Assembly: GCA_009746045.1 (NCBI GenBank)
Contig: RPFO01000359.1
Coordinates: 1,282,649 to 1,346,648, forward strand
Origin: Mesostigma viride
Lineage: Eukaryota; Streptophyta; Mesostigmatophyceae; Mesostigmatales; Mesostigmataceae
Length of the DNA stretch: 64,000 bases
Direction: 5' to 3'
Every line of letters starts with the position of its first letter. Position 1 is the stretch's first letter. Of this stretch, positions 50,390 to 63,938 are shown piece after piece. The notes under the pieces are model-generated. The model did not search any database. It was not told the DNA's origin and saw only the letters and a program-made list of their open reading frames with translations. The translations under genes and the position numbers were made by a program.

Positions 50390-53030
50390 ACCCACGCTAC
50401 GACACCAGCGATGCTGTAGTGACCCCACGCTGCGCCACGCGCGATACTATAGTGACCCCACGCTGCGACACGCGCGGTGCTATAGTGACCCCACGCTGCG
50501 ACACGCGCGACACTATAGTGACCCCACGCTGCGCCACGCGCGATACTATAGTGACCCCACGCTGGGACACGCGCGGTGCTATAGTGACCAAACGCTGCGA
50601 CACACGCGATACTATAGTGACCCCACGCATGCGACACTATAGTGACCCCACGCTGCGCCAGGCGCGGTGCTATAGTGACCCCACGCTGCCACACGCGCGA
50701 TGCTACAGTGACCGCACGCTGCGACACGCGCGATACTACAGTGACCCCACGCTGCGACACGCGCGATACTATAGTGACCCCACGCTGCGCCACGCGCGGT
50801 GCTATAGTGACCCCACGCTGCCACACGCGCGATGCTACAGTGACCCCACGCTGTGACACACGCGACACTATAGTGACCCCACGCTGTGACACGCGCGGTG
50901 CTATAGTGACCCCACGCTGCGACACCAGCGATACTATAGTGACCGCACGCTGGGAACGCGATACTATAGTGACCCCACGCTGCGCCACGCGCGACACTAT
51001 AGTGACCCCACGCTGCGCCACGCGCGACACTATAGTGACCCCACGCTGTAACACGCGATACTACAGTGACCCCACGCTGGGATACGCGCGATACTACAGT
51101 GACCGCACGCTGGGACACGCGCGATGCTACAGTGACCCCACGCTGCGACACACGCGATACTATAGTGACCGCACGCTGCGCCACGCGCGATGCTATAGTG
51201 ACCCCACGCTGGGACACGCGCGATACTATAGTGACCCCACGCTGCGACACGCGCGACACTATAGTGACCCCACGCTGCGACACGCGCGATACTATAGTGA
51301 CCAAACGCTGCGACACGCGCGATGCTATAGTGACCCCACGCTGGGACACGCGCGATACTATAGTGACCCCACGCTGTGACACGCGCGATACTATAGTGAC
51401 CCCACGCTGCGCCACGCGTGATACTACAGTGACCCCACGCTGCGCCACGCGCGATACTACAGTGACCCCACGCTGCGCCACGCGCGACACTATAGTGACC
51501 CACGCTGGGACACCAGCAATACTTTAGTGACCGCACGCACGCGACAACCCAAGTAGTAAGGGATGCACTAATTGCGGAGACAGGTCGGGGGTCGCAGCGG
51601 AATGGAACTGCCTACGGTAGAGCCCCTCGCCCATCCCATACATCATGACGATGCAGATATACCAAGCGCGTGCACGGGAGCACGTCCGCTTGCGGTCATC
51701 AGGTAAAAGAACAGCTTACCTTGCGCTTCGCGTCCTTGTCCGCGCCGCTCGCGAGCAGGTGCTTCACGACCTCCAGGTGGCCGCGCGATACTATAGTGAC
51801 CCCACGCTGCGACACGCGCGACACTATAGTGACCCCACGCTGCGACACGCGCGATACTATAGTAACCCCACGCTGCGACACGCGCGATACTATAGTGACC
51901 CACGCTACGACACCAGCGATGCTGTAGTGACCCCACGCTGCGCCACGCGCGATACTATAGTGACCCCACGCTGCGACACGCGCGGTGCTATAGTGACCCC
52001 ACGCTGCGACACGCGCGACACTATAGTGACCCCACGCTGCGCCACGCGCGATACTATAGTGACCCCACGCTGGGACACGCGCGGTGCTATAGTGACCAAA
52101 CGCTGCGACACACGCGATACTATAGTGACCCCACGCATGCGACACTATAGTGACCCCACGCTGCGCCAGGCGCGGTGCTATAGTGACCCCACGCTGCCAC
52201 ACGCGCGATGCTACAGTGACCGCACGCTGCGACACGCGCGATACTACAGTGACCCCACGCTGCGACACGCGCGATACTATAGTGACCCCACGCTGCGCCA
52301 CGCGCGGTGCTATAGTGACCCCACGCTGCCACACGCGCGATGCTACAGTGACCCCACGCTGTGACACACGCGACACTATAGTGACCCCACGCTGTGACAC
52401 GCGCGGTGCTATAGTGACCCCACGCTGCGACACCAGCGATACTATAGTGACCGCACGCTGGGAACGCGATACTATAGTGACCCCACGCTGCGCCACGCGC
52501 GACACTATAGTGACCCCACGCTGCAACACGCGATACTACAGTGACCCCACGCTGGGATACGCGCGATACTACAGTGACCGCACGCTGGGACACGCGCGAT
52601 GCTACAGTGACCCCACGCTGCGACACACGCGATACTATAGTGACCGCACGCTGCGCCACGCGCGGTGCTATAGTGACCCCACGCTGGGACACGCGCGATA
52701 CTATATAGTGACCCCACGCTGCGACACGCGCGACACTATAGTGACCCCACGCTGCGACACGCGCGATACTATAGTGACCAAACGCTGCGACACGCGCGAT
52801 GCTATAGTGACCCCACGCTGGGACACGCGCGATACTATAGTGACCCCACGCTGTGACACGCGCGATACTATAGTGACCCCACGCTGCGCCACGCGTGATA
52901 CTACAGTGACCCCACGCTGCGCCACGCGCGATACTACAGTGACCCCACGCTGCGCCACGCGCGACACTATAGTGACCCCACGCTGGGACACCAGCAATAC
53001 TTTAGTGACCGCACGCACGCGACAACCCAA
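50390..53030. repeat. 1.5-kb segmental duplication inside the minisatellite
   Basis: 50,397-51,540 and 51,905-53,030 carry the same order of unit variants at a fixed offset of about 1,508 bp, including distinctive units such as GGAACGCGATACTATAG. The second copy starts next to the truncated ankyrin exon at 51,720-51,782. A few local differences distinguish the copies. Confidence 0.8.
51720..51782 (-). pseudogene. ankyrin exon, truncated copy
   Basis: Encodes [20 protein letters not shown] plus Lys and keeps the splice donor (GTAAGCTG). The 5' third of the exon and its acceptor are replaced by minisatellite starting GCGCGATACTATAG. It cannot be spliced as an internal exon. Confidence 0.8.
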
Positions 53031-53197
53031 GTAGTAAGGGATGCACTAATTGCGGAGACAGGTCGGGGGTCGCAGCGGAATGGAACTGCCTACGGTAGAG
53101 CCCCTCGCCCATCCCATACATCATGACGTTGCAGATATACCAAACGCGTGCACGGGAGCACGTCCGCTTGCGGTCATCAGGTAAAAGAACAGCTTAC

Positions 53198-53296
53198 CTT
53201 GCGCTTCGCGTCCTTGTCCGCGCCGCTCGCGAGCAGGTGCTTCACGACCTCCAGGTGGCCGTTGCGTGACGCAATGTACAGCGGTGTCTCACCATC
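53198..53296 (-). CDS. ankyrin-repeat gene, internal exon (copy a)
   Basis: Exactly 99 nt, encoding one 33-residue ankyrin repeat: DGETPLYIASRNGHLEVV, then [15 protein letters not shown]. Acceptor ...CTGCTGCGTGCAG ends at 53,297; donor GTAAGCTG begins at 53,197. Both flanking introns are phase 0, so exons of this type can be skipped or duplicated without changing frame. It fits the ankyrin consensus (G.TPLH.A...GH.EVV..LL..GAD). The flanking introns consist largely of the 33-bp minisatellite. Confidence 0.8.
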
Positions 53297-54345
53297 CTGC
53301 ACGCAGCAGCGACGCGTGTCCCCGTGAGGAACAGATGGAACGTGGGAAACCACAAAGCGGGGGATGAGTCTGCAGGAACCAAACAGGCTGGCGCGAGGCT
53401 ACTATAGTGAGCACGCACGCCACGCTGCGACACGCGCGATACTATAGTGACCCCACGCTGGGACACGCGCGGTGCTATAGTGACCCCACGCTGAGCCACG
53501 CGTGATACTATAGTGACCCCACGCTGCGCCACGCGCGACACTATAGTGACCGCACGCTGCGACTCGCGCGATACTATAGTGACCCCACGCTGGGACACGC
53601 GCGGTGCTATAGTGACCCCACGCTGCGCCACGCGCGATACTATGGTGACCCCACGCTGGGACACCAGCAGTACTATAGTGACCGCACACTGCGCCACGCG
53701 CGGTGCTATAGTGACCCCACACTGCGCCACGCGCGATACTATAGTGACCCCACGCTGCCACACGCGCGATGCTACAGTGACCCCACGCTGTGACACGCGT
53801 GATACTATAGTGACTGCACGCTGCGACACGCGCGGTGCTATAGTGACCCCACGCTGCCACACGCGCGATGCTACAGTGACCCCACGCTGTGCCACGCGCG
53901 ACACTATAGTGACCACACACTGCGACACGCGCGACACTATAGTGACCGCACGCTGCGCCACGCGCGATACTATAGTGACCCCACGCTGGGACACGCGCGA
54001 CACTATAGTGACCCCACGCTGGGACACGCGCGATACTATAGTGACCCCACGCTGCGCCACGCGCGACACTATAGTGACCCCACGCTGCGACACGCGCGAC
54101 ACTATAGTGACCCCATGCTGCCACACGCGCGATGCTACAGTGACCCCACGCTGCGACACGCGCGATACTATAGTGACCCCACGCTGCGCCACGCGCGATA
54201 CTATAGTGACCCCACGCTGCGACACGCGCGACACTATAGTGACCGCACGCTGCGACACGCGCGATGCTATAGTGACCCCACGCTGCCACACGCGGTGCTA
54301 TAGTGACCCCACGCTGCCACACGCGGTGCTATAGTGACCCCACGC

Positions 54346-54479
54346 ACGCGACAACCCAAGTAGTAAGGGATGCACTAACTGCAGAGACAGGTCGGGGGTC
54401 GCAGCGGCATGGAACTGCCTACGGTAGAGCCCCTCGCCCATCCCGCAACAGGCTGGCGGGAGGCTACTATATTGAGCAC
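54346..54479. repeat. spacer lacking the ankyrin exon (also 59,269-59,394 and 62,966-63,089)
   Basis: These three spacers begin and end like the exon-bearing spacers (ACGCGACAACCCAAGTAG ... CAGGCTGGCGGGAGGCTACTAT). They jump from CTCGCCCATCCC directly to GCAACAGGCTGG, omitting roughly 290 bp that would hold the exon, acceptor and donor. They are best read as exon-deleted derivatives. Confidence 0.8.
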
Positions 54480-55353
54480 GCACGCCACGCTGGGACACGC
54501 GCGACACTATAGTGACCCCACGCTGGGACACGCGCGATACTACAGTGACCCCACGCTGCGCCACGCGCGATGCTTTAGTGACCCCACGCTGCCACACGCG
54601 CGATGCTATAGTGACCCCACGCTGCGACACACGCGATACTATAGTGACCCCACGCTGGGACACGCGTGGTGCTATAGTGACCCCACGCTGGGACACGCGC
54701 GACACTATAGTGACCCCACGCTGCGACACGAGCAATACTATAGTGACCCCACGCTGTGACACACGCGGTGCTATAGTGACCCCACGCTGTGACACGCGCG
54801 ACACTATAGTGACCCCACGCTGCGCCACGCGCGATACTATAGTGACCCCACGCTGCGACACGCGCGGTGCTATAGTGACCCCACACTGCGACACGCGCGG
54901 TGCTATAGTGACCCCACGCTGCGCCACGCGCGACACTATAGTGACCCCACGCTGCGCCACGCGCGATACTATAGTGACCGCACGCTGCGACACGCGCGGT
55001 GCTATAGTGACCCCCCACTGTGACACGTGCGGTCCTATAGTGACCGGACGCTGCGACACGCGCGATGCTATAGTGACCCCACGCTGCGACACCGCAACAC
55101 TAAATGACCCCACGCTTAGACACCAGCGATACTATAGTGACCGCACGCTGCGCCACGCGCGGTGCTATAGTGACCCCACGCACGCGACAACCCAAGTAGT
55201 AAGGGATGCACTAACAGGTCGTGGGTCGCAGCGGCATGGAACTGCCTACGGTAAAGCCCCTCGCCCACCCCATACATCATGGCGTTGCAGATATACCAAA
55301 CGCGTGCACGGGAGCACGTCCGCTTGCGGTCATCAGGTAAAAGAACAGCTTAC

Positions 55354-55452
55354 CTTGCGCTTCGCGTCCTTGTCCGCGCCGCTCGCGAGCAGGTGCTTCA
55401 CGACCTCCAGGTGGCCGTTGCATGACGCAATGTGCAGCGGTGTCTCACCATC
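55354..55452 (-). CDS. ankyrin-repeat gene, internal exon (copy b)
   Basis: 99 nt, phase 0 at both ends: DGETPLHIASCNGHLEVV then [15 protein letters not shown]. It has the same acceptor and donor sequences as copy a and differs from it by only a few residues (YIASR against HIASC). Confidence 0.8.
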
Positions 55453-56539
55453 CTGCACGCAGCAGCGACGCGTGTCCCCGTGAGGAACAGATGGAACGTG
55501 GGAAACCACAAAACGGGGGATGAGTCTGCAGGAACCAAACAGGCTGGCGGGAGGCTACTATAGTGAGCACGCACGCCACGCTGGGACACGCGCGACACTA
55601 TAGTGACCCCACACTGCGACACGCGCGACACTACAGTGACCCCACGCTGCCACACGGGATACTATAGTGACCCCACGCTGGGACACACGCGATACTATAG
55701 TGACCCCACGCTGGGACACGCGCGACACTATAGTGACCCCACGCTGCGCCACGCTGCGATACTATAGTGACCCCACGCTGCGCCACGCGCGATGCTATAG
55801 TGACCCCACGCTGCGCCACGCGCGACACTATAGTGACCCCACGTTGCGACACGCGCGACACTATAGTGACCCCACGCTGCGACACGCGCGACACTATAGT
55901 GACCCCTCGCTGCGCCACGCTGCGATACTATAGTGACCCCACGCTGCGCCACGCGCGATGCTATAGTGACCCCACGCTGCGCCACGCGCGATACTACAGT
56001 GACCGGATGCTGCGACACCCGCGATACTATAGTGACCCCACGCTGCGCCACGCGACACTATAGTGACCCCACGCTGCGCCACGCGCGATACTATAGTGAC
56101 CCCATGCTGCGCCACGCGTGATACTATAGTGACCCCATGGTGCGACACGCGATACTACAGTGACCCCACGCTGCGACACGCGCGGTGCTATAGTGACCCC
56201 ACGCTGCGACACGCGTGGTCCTATAGTGACCGGACGCTGCGACACGCGCGATGCTATAGTGACCCCACGCTGCGACACCGCAACACTAAATGACCCCACG
56301 CTTAGACACCAGCGATACTATAGTGACCGCACGCTGCGCCACGCGCGGTGCTATAGTAACCCCACGCACGCGACAACCCAAGTAGTAAGGGATGCACTAA
56401 CAGGTCGTGGGTCGCAGCGGCATGGAACTGCCTACGGTAAAGCCCCTCGCCCACCCCATACATCATGGCGTTGCAGATATACCAAACGCGTGCACGGGAG
56501 CACGTCCGCTTGCGGTCATCAGGTAAAAGAACAGCTTAC

Positions 56540-56638
56540 ATTGTCCTTCGCGTCCTTGTCCGCGCCGCTCGCGAGCAGGTGCTTCACGACCTCCAGGTGG
56601 CCGTTGGATGACGCAAAGTGCAGCGGTGTCCAACCACC
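56540..56638 (-). CDS. ankyrin-repeat gene, internal exon (copy c)
   Basis: 99 nt, phase 0: [18 protein letters not shown] then [15 protein letters not shown], closer to the ankyrin consensus than copies a and b. The last codon is AAT before donor GTAAGCTG. It is the first of three copies spaced 3,699-3,700 bp apart. Confidence 0.8.
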
Positions 56639-59600
56639 CTGCACGCAGCGGCAACGCGTGTCCCCGTGAGGAACAGATGGAACGTGCGAAACCACAAAGC
56701 GGGGGATGAGTCTGCAGGAACCAAACAGGCTGGCGGGAGGCTACTATAGTGAGCACGCACGCCACGCTGCGACACTATAGTGACCCCACGCTGCGACACG
56801 CGCGACACTATAGTGACCCAACGCTGCGACACCCACAACACTATAGTGACCCCACGCTGCGACACGCGCGACACTATAGTGACCCCACGCTGCGACACGC
56901 GCGATACTATAGTGACCCCACGCTGCAACACGCGCGATACTATAGTGACCCCACGCTGGGACACGCGCGGTGCTATAGTGACCAAACGCTGCGACACACG
57001 CGATACTATAGTGACCCCACGCATGCGACACTATAGTGACCCCACGCTGTCACACGCGCGATGCTACAGTGACCCCACGCTGCGACACACGCGATAGTAT
57101 AGCGACCCCATGCATGCGACACAATAGTGACCCCACGCTGCGCCACGCGCGATGCTACAGTGACCCCACGCTGCAACACGCGCGATACTATAGTGACCCC
57201 ACGCTGGGACACGCGCGGTGCTATAGTGACCAAACGCTGCGACACACGCGATACTATAGTGACCCCACGCATGCGACACTATAGTGACCCCACGCTGTCA
57301 CACGCACGATGCTACAGTGACCCCACGCTGCGACACACGCGATAGTATAGCGACCCCATGCATGCGACACTATAGTGACCCCACGCTGCGCCACGCGCGA
57401 TGCTACAGTGGACCCACGCTGAGACACACGCGACACTATAGTGACCCCACGCTGGGACACCAGCGATACTATAGTGACCGCACACTGCGACACGCGCGAT
57501 ACTACAGTGACCCCACGCTGCGACACGCGCGACACTATAGTGACCCCACGCTGTGACACGCGCGATACTATAGTGACCAAACGCTGCGCCACGCGCAACA
57601 CTATAGTGACCCCACGCTGCGCCACGCGCGACACTATAGTGACCCCACGCTGCGCCACGCGCGACACTATAGTGACCCCACGCTGCGCCACGCGCTACAC
57701 TATAGTGACCCCACGCTGCGCCACGCGCGATACTATAGTGACCCCACGCTGCGACACGCGCGGTGCTATAGTGACCCCACACTGCGCCACGCGCGATACT
57801 ATAGTGACCCCACGCTGCGCCACGCGCGACACTATAGTGACCCCACGCTGCGACACGCGCGACACTATAGTGACCCCATGCTGCCACACGCGCGATGCTA
57901 CGGTGACCCCACGCTGCGCCACGCGCGACACTATAGTGACCCCACGCTGCGACATGCGCGATACTATAGTGACCCCACGCTGCGCCACGCGCGATACTAT
58001 AGTGACCCCACGCTGCGACACGCGCGACACTATAGTGACCGCACGCTGCGACACGCGCGATACTATAGTGACCCCACGCTGGGACACGCGCGGTGCTATA
58101 GTGACCAAACGCTGCGACACACGCGATACTATAGTGACCCCACGCATGCGACACTATAGTGACCCCACGCTGTCACACGCGCGATGCTACAGTGACCCCA
58201 CGCTGCGACACACGCGATAGTATAGCGACCCCATGCATGCGACACTATAGTGACCCCACGCTGCGCCACGCGCGATGCTACAGTGACCCCACGCTGCAAC
58301 ACGCGCGATACTATAGTGACCCCACGCTGGGACACGCGCGGTGCTATAGTGACCAAACGCTGCGACACACGCGATACTATAGTGACCCCACGCATGCGAC
58401 ACTATAGTGACCCCACGCTGTCACACGCACGATGCTACAGTGACCCCACGCTGCGACACACGCGATAGTATAGCGACCCCATGCATGCGACACTATAGTG
58501 ACCCCACGCTGCGCCACGCGCGATGCTACAGTGGACCCACGCTGAGACACACGCGACACTATAGTGACCCCACGCTGGGACACCAGCGATACTATAGTGA
58601 CCGCACACTGCGACACGCGCGATACTACAGTGACCCCACGCTGCGACACGCGCGACACTATAGTGACCCCACGCTGTGACACGCGCGATACTATAGTGAC
58701 CAAACGCTGCGCCACGCGCAACACTATAGTGACCCCACGCTGCGCCACGCGCGACACTATAGTGACCCCACGCTGCGCCACGCGCGACACTATAGTGACC
58801 CCACGCTGCGCCACGCGCTACACTATAGTGACCCCACGCTGCGCCACGCGCGATACTATAGTGACCCCACGCTGCGACACGCGCGGTGCTATAGTGACCC
58901 CACACTGCGCCACGCGCGATACTATAGTGACCCCACGCTGCGCCACGCGCGACACTATAGTGACCCCACGCTGCGACACGCGCGACACTATAGTGACCCC
59001 ATGCTGCCACACGCGCGATGCTACGGTGACCCCACGCTGCGCCACGCGCGACACTATAGTGACCCCACGCTGCGACATGCGCGATACTATAGTGACCCCA
59101 CGCTGCGCCACGCGCGATACTATAGTGACCCCACGCTGCGACACGCGCGACACTATAGTGACCGCACGCTGCGACACGCGCGATGCTATAGTGACCCCAC
59201 GCTGCCACACGCGGTGCTATAGTGACCCCACGCTGCCACACGCGGTGCTATAGTGACCCCACGCACGCGACAACCCAAGTAGTAAGGGATGCACTAACTG
59301 CAGAGACAGGTCGGGGTCGCAGCGGCATGGAACTGCCTACGGTAGAGCCCCTCGCCCATCCCGCAACAGGCTGGCGGGAGGCTACTATATTGAGCACGCA
59401 CGCCACGCTGCGACACGCGCGATACTACAGTGACCCCACGCTGCGCCACGCGCGATGCTTTAGTGACCCCACGCTGCCACACGCGCGATGCTATAGTGAC
59501 CCCACGCTGCGACACACGCGATACTATAGTGACCCCACGCTGGGACACGCGTGGTGCTATAGTGACCCCACGCTGGGACACGCGCGACACTATAGTGACC

Positions 59601-60238
59601 CCACGCTGCGACACGAGCAATACTATAGTGACCCCACGCTGTGACACACGCGGTGCTATAGTGACCCCACGCTGTGACACGCGCGACACTATAGTGACCC
59701 CACGCTGCGCCACGCGCGATACTATAGTGACCCCACGCTGCGACACGCGCGGTGCTATAGTGACCCCACACTGCGACACGCGCGGTGCTATAGTGACCCC
59801 ACGCTGCGCCACGCGCGACACTATAGTGACCCCACGCTGCGCCACGCGCGATACTATAGTGACCGCACGCTGCGACACGCGCGGTGCTATAGTGACCCCC
59901 CACTGTGACACGTGCGGTCCTATAGTGACCGGACGCTGCGACACGCGCGATGCTATAGTGACCCCACGCTGCGACACCGCAACACTAAATGACCCCACGC
60001 TTAGACACCAGCGATACTATAGTGACCGCACGCTGCGCCACGCGCGGTGCTATAGTGACCCCACGCACGCGACAACCCAAGTAGTAAGGGATGCACTAAC
60101 AGGTCGTGGGTCGCAGCGGCATGGAACTGCCTACGGTAAAGCCCCTCGCCCACCCCATACATCATGGCGTTGCAGATATACCAAACGCGTGCACGGGAGC
60201 ACGTCCGCTTGCGGTCATCAGGTAAAAGAACAGCTTAC

Positions 60239-60337
60239 ATTGTCCTTCGCGTCCTTGTCCGCGCCGCTCGCGAGCAGGTGCTTCACGACCTCCAGGTGGC
60301 CGTTGGATGACGCAAAGTGCAGCGGTGTCCTACCACC
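60239..60337 (-). CDS. ankyrin-repeat gene, internal exon (copy d)
   Basis: 99 nt, phase 0: [18 protein letters not shown] then [15 protein letters not shown]. It differs from copy c by one residue (Arg for Trp). Acceptor ...GCTGCGTGCAG, donor GTAAGCTG. Confidence 0.8.
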
Positions 60338-63300
60338 CTGCACGCAGCAGCGACGCGTGTCCCCGTGAGGAACAGATGGAACGTGCGAAACCACAAAGCG
60401 GGGGATGAGTCTGCAGGAACCAAACAGGCTGGCGGGAGGCTACTATAGTGAGCACGCACGCCACGCTGCGACACTATAGTGACCCCACGCTGCGACACGC
60501 GCGACACTATAGTGACCCAACGCTGCGACACCCACAACACTATAGTGACCCCACGCTGCGACACGCGCGACACTATAGTGACCCCACGCTGCGACACGCG
60601 CGATACTATAGTGACCCCACGCTGCAACACGCGCGATACTATAGTGACCCCACGCTGGGACACGCGCGGTGCTATAGTGACCAAACGCTGCGACACACGC
60701 GATACTATAGTGACCCCACGCATGCGACACTATAGTGACCCCACGCTGTCACACGCGCGATGCTACAGTGACCCCACGCTGCGACACACGCGATAGTATA
60801 GCGACCCCATGCATGCGACACTATAGTGACCCCACGCTGCGCCACGCGCGATGCTACAGTGACCCCACGCTGCAACACGCGCGATACTATAGTGACCCCA
60901 CGCTGGGACACGCGCGGTGCTATAGTGACCAAACGCTGCGACACACGCGATACTATAGTGACCCCACGCATGCGACACTATAGTGACCCCACGCTGTCAC
61001 ACGCACGATGCTACAGTGACCCCACGCTGCGACACACGCGATAGTATAGCGACCCCATGCATGCGACACTATAGTGACCCCACGCTGCGCCACGCGCGAT
61101 GCTACAGTGGACCCACGCTGAGACACACGCGACACTATAGTGACCCCACGCTGGGACACCAGCGATACTATAGTGACCGCACACTGCGACACGCGCGATA
61201 CTACAGTGACCCCACGCTGCGACACGCGCGACACTATAGTGACCCCACGCTGTGACACGCGCGATACTATAGTGACCAAACGCTGCGCCACGCGCAACAC
61301 TATAGTGACCCCACGCTGCGCCACGCGCGACACTATAGTGACCCCACGCTGCGCCACGCGCGACACTATAGTGACCCCACGCTGCGCCACGCGCTACACT
61401 ATAGTGACCCCACGCTGCGCCACGCGCGATACTATAGTGACCCCACGCTGCGACACGCGCGGTGCTATAGTGACCCCACACTGCGCCACGCGCGATACTA
61501 TAGTGACCCCACGCTGCGCCACGCGCGACACTATAGTGACCCCACGCTGCGACACGCGCGACACTATAGTGACCCCATGCTGCCACACGCGCGATGCTAC
61601 GGTGACCCCACGCTGCGCCACGCGCGACACTATAGTGACCCCACGCTGCGACATGCGCGATACTATAGTGACCCCACGCTGCGCCACGCGCGATACTATA
61701 GTGACCCCACGCTGCGACACGCGCGACACTATAGTGACCGCACGCTGCGACACGCGCGATACTATAGTGACCCCACGCTGGGACACGCGCGGTGCTATAG
61801 TGACCAAACGCTGCGACACACGCGATACTATAGTGACCCCACGCATGCGACACTATAGTGACCCCACGCTGTCACACGCGCGATGCTACAGTGACCCCAC
61901 GCTGCGACACACGCGATAGTATAGCGACCCCATGCATGCGACACTATAGTGACCCCACGCTGCGCCACGCGCGATGCTACAGTGACCCCACGCTGCAACA
62001 CGCGCGATACTATAGTGACCCCACGCTGGGACACGCGCGGTGCTATAGTGACCAAACGCTGCGACACACGCGATACTATAGTGACCCCACGCATGCGACA
62101 CTATAGTGACCCCACGCTGTCACACGCACGATGCTACAGTGACCCCACGCTGCGACACACGCGATAGTATAGCGACCCCATGCATGCGACACTATAGTGA
62201 CCCCACGCTGCGCCACGCGCGATGCTACAGTGGACCCACGCTGAGACACACGCGACACTATAGTGACCCCACGCTGGGACACCAGCGATACTATAGTGAC
62301 CGCACACTGCGACACGCGCGATACTACAGTGACCCCACGCTGCGACACGCGCGACACTATAGTGACCCCACGCTGTGACACGCGCGATACTATAGTGACC
62401 AAACGCTGCGCCACGCGCAACACTATAGTGACCCCACGCTGCGCCACGCGCGACACTATAGTGACCCCACGCTGCGCCACGCGCGACACTATAGTGACCC
62501 CACGCTGCGCCACGCGCTACACTATACTGACCCCACGCTGCGCCACGCGCGATACTATAGTGACCCCACGCTGCGACACGCGCGGTGCTATAGTGACCCC
62601 ACACTGCGCCACGCGCGATACTATAGTGACCCCACGCTGCGCCACGCGCGACACTATAGTGACCCCACGCTGCGACACGCGCGACACTATAGTGACCCCA
62701 TGCTGCCACACGCGCGATGCTACGGTGACCCCACGCTGCGCCACGCGCGACACTATAGTGACCCCACGCTGCGACATGCGCGATACTATAGTGACCCCAC
62801 GCTGCGCCACGCGCGATACTATAGTGACCCCACGCTGCGACACGCGCGACACTATAGTGACCGCACGCTGCGACACGCGCGATGCTATAGTGACCCCACG
62901 CTGCCACACGCGGTGCTATAGTGACCCCACGCTGCCACACGCGGTGCTATAGTGACCCCACGCACGCGACAACCCAAGTAGTAAGGGATGCACTAACTGC
63001 AGAGACAGGTCGGGGGTCGCAGCGGCATGGAACTGCCTACGGTAGAGCCCCTCGCCCATCCCGCAACAGGCTGGCGGGAGGCTACTATATTGAGCACGCA
63101 CGCCACGCTGCGACACGCGCGATACTACAGTGACCCCACGCTGCGCCACGCGCGATGCTTTAGTGACCCCACGCTGCCACACGCGCGATGCTATAGTGAC
63201 CCCACGCTGCGACACACGCGATACTATAGTGACCCCACGCTGGGACACGCGTGGTGCTATAGTGACCCCACGCTGGGACACGCGCGACACTATAGTGACC

Positions 63301-63938
63301 CCACGCTGCGACACGAGCAATACTATAGTGACCCCACGCTGTGACACACGCGGTGCTATAGTGACCCCACGCTGTGACACGCGCGACACTATAGTGACCC
63401 CACGCTGCGCCACGCGCGATACTATAGTGACCCCACGCTGCGACACGCGCGGTGCTATAGTGACCCCACACTGCGACACGCGCGGTGCTATAGTGACCCC
63501 ACGCTGCGCCACGCGCGACACTATAGTGACCCCACGCTGCGCCACGCGCGATACTATAGTGACCGCACGCTGCGACACGCGCGGTGCTATAGTGACCCCC
63601 CACTGTGACACGTGCGGTCCTATAGTGACCGGACGCTGCGACACGCGCGATGCTATAGTGACCCCACGCTGCGACACCGCAACACTAAATGACCCCACGC
63701 TTAGACACCAGCGATACTATAGTGACCGCACGCTGCGCCACGCGCGGTGCTATAGTGACCCCACGCACGCGACAACCCAAGTAGTAAGGGATGCACTAAC
63801 AGGTCGTGGGTCGCAGCGGCATGGAACTGCCTACGGTAAAGCCCCTCGCCCACCCCATACATCATGGCGTTGCAGATATACCAAACGCGTGCACGGGAGC
63901 ACGTCCGCTTGCGGTCATCAGGTAAAAGAACAGCTTAC

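Larger units (their letters stand above)
47440..63775. repeat. 33-bp minisatellite, 11 blocks
   Basis: The unit is 33 bp (ACTATAGTGACCCCACGCTG followed by a variable CGACACGCGCGAT part). Blocks: 47,440-48,190; 48,585-49,295; 49,350-51,540; 51,783-53,020; 53,405-54,345; 54,480-55,185; 55,560-56,370; 56,755-59,268; 59,395-60,065; 60,455-62,965; 63,090-63,775. This is in the order of 400 units. Differences cluster at a few positions and are often CG to TG or CA, as expected from cytosine methylation decay. Because 33 is a multiple of three and the unit lacks stops, long open frames appear on both strands; they are not evidence of protein. The blocks lie in the introns of the ankyrin gene. Confidence 0.95.
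56540..63938. repeat. ~3.7-kb higher-order repeat (exon plus minisatellite intron)
   Basis: Exon copies c (56,540), d (60,239) and e (63,939) are 3,699 and 3,700 bp apart, and everything between them (two minisatellite blocks, the exon-less spacer and the block order) repeats in register. Within each unit a 1,123-bp subrepeat is visible (57,006-57,284 against 58,129-58,407, and their copies). The copies look nearly identical, which implies recent expansion or assembly of very similar units. Confidence 0.9.

Noticed and set aside
47456-63698. Long open frames on both strands encoding 11-residue repeats (GHYSIARVAAW-type, TPRCDTRDTIV-type, QRGVTIVSRVS-type)
   Set aside because: The 33-bp unit is a multiple of three and happens to lack stops in most frames, so every frame is open. 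The blocks lie in putative introns, and the variants do not favour any frame.
47440-63775. CRISPR array
   Set aside because: Units are directly adjacent without unique spacers, the sequence is eukaryotic, and no cas gene is present.
47440-63775. Phage-promoter-like CACTATAG motif in each unit
   Set aside because: Only a short partial match. A chance feature of the repeat unit, with no phage context.
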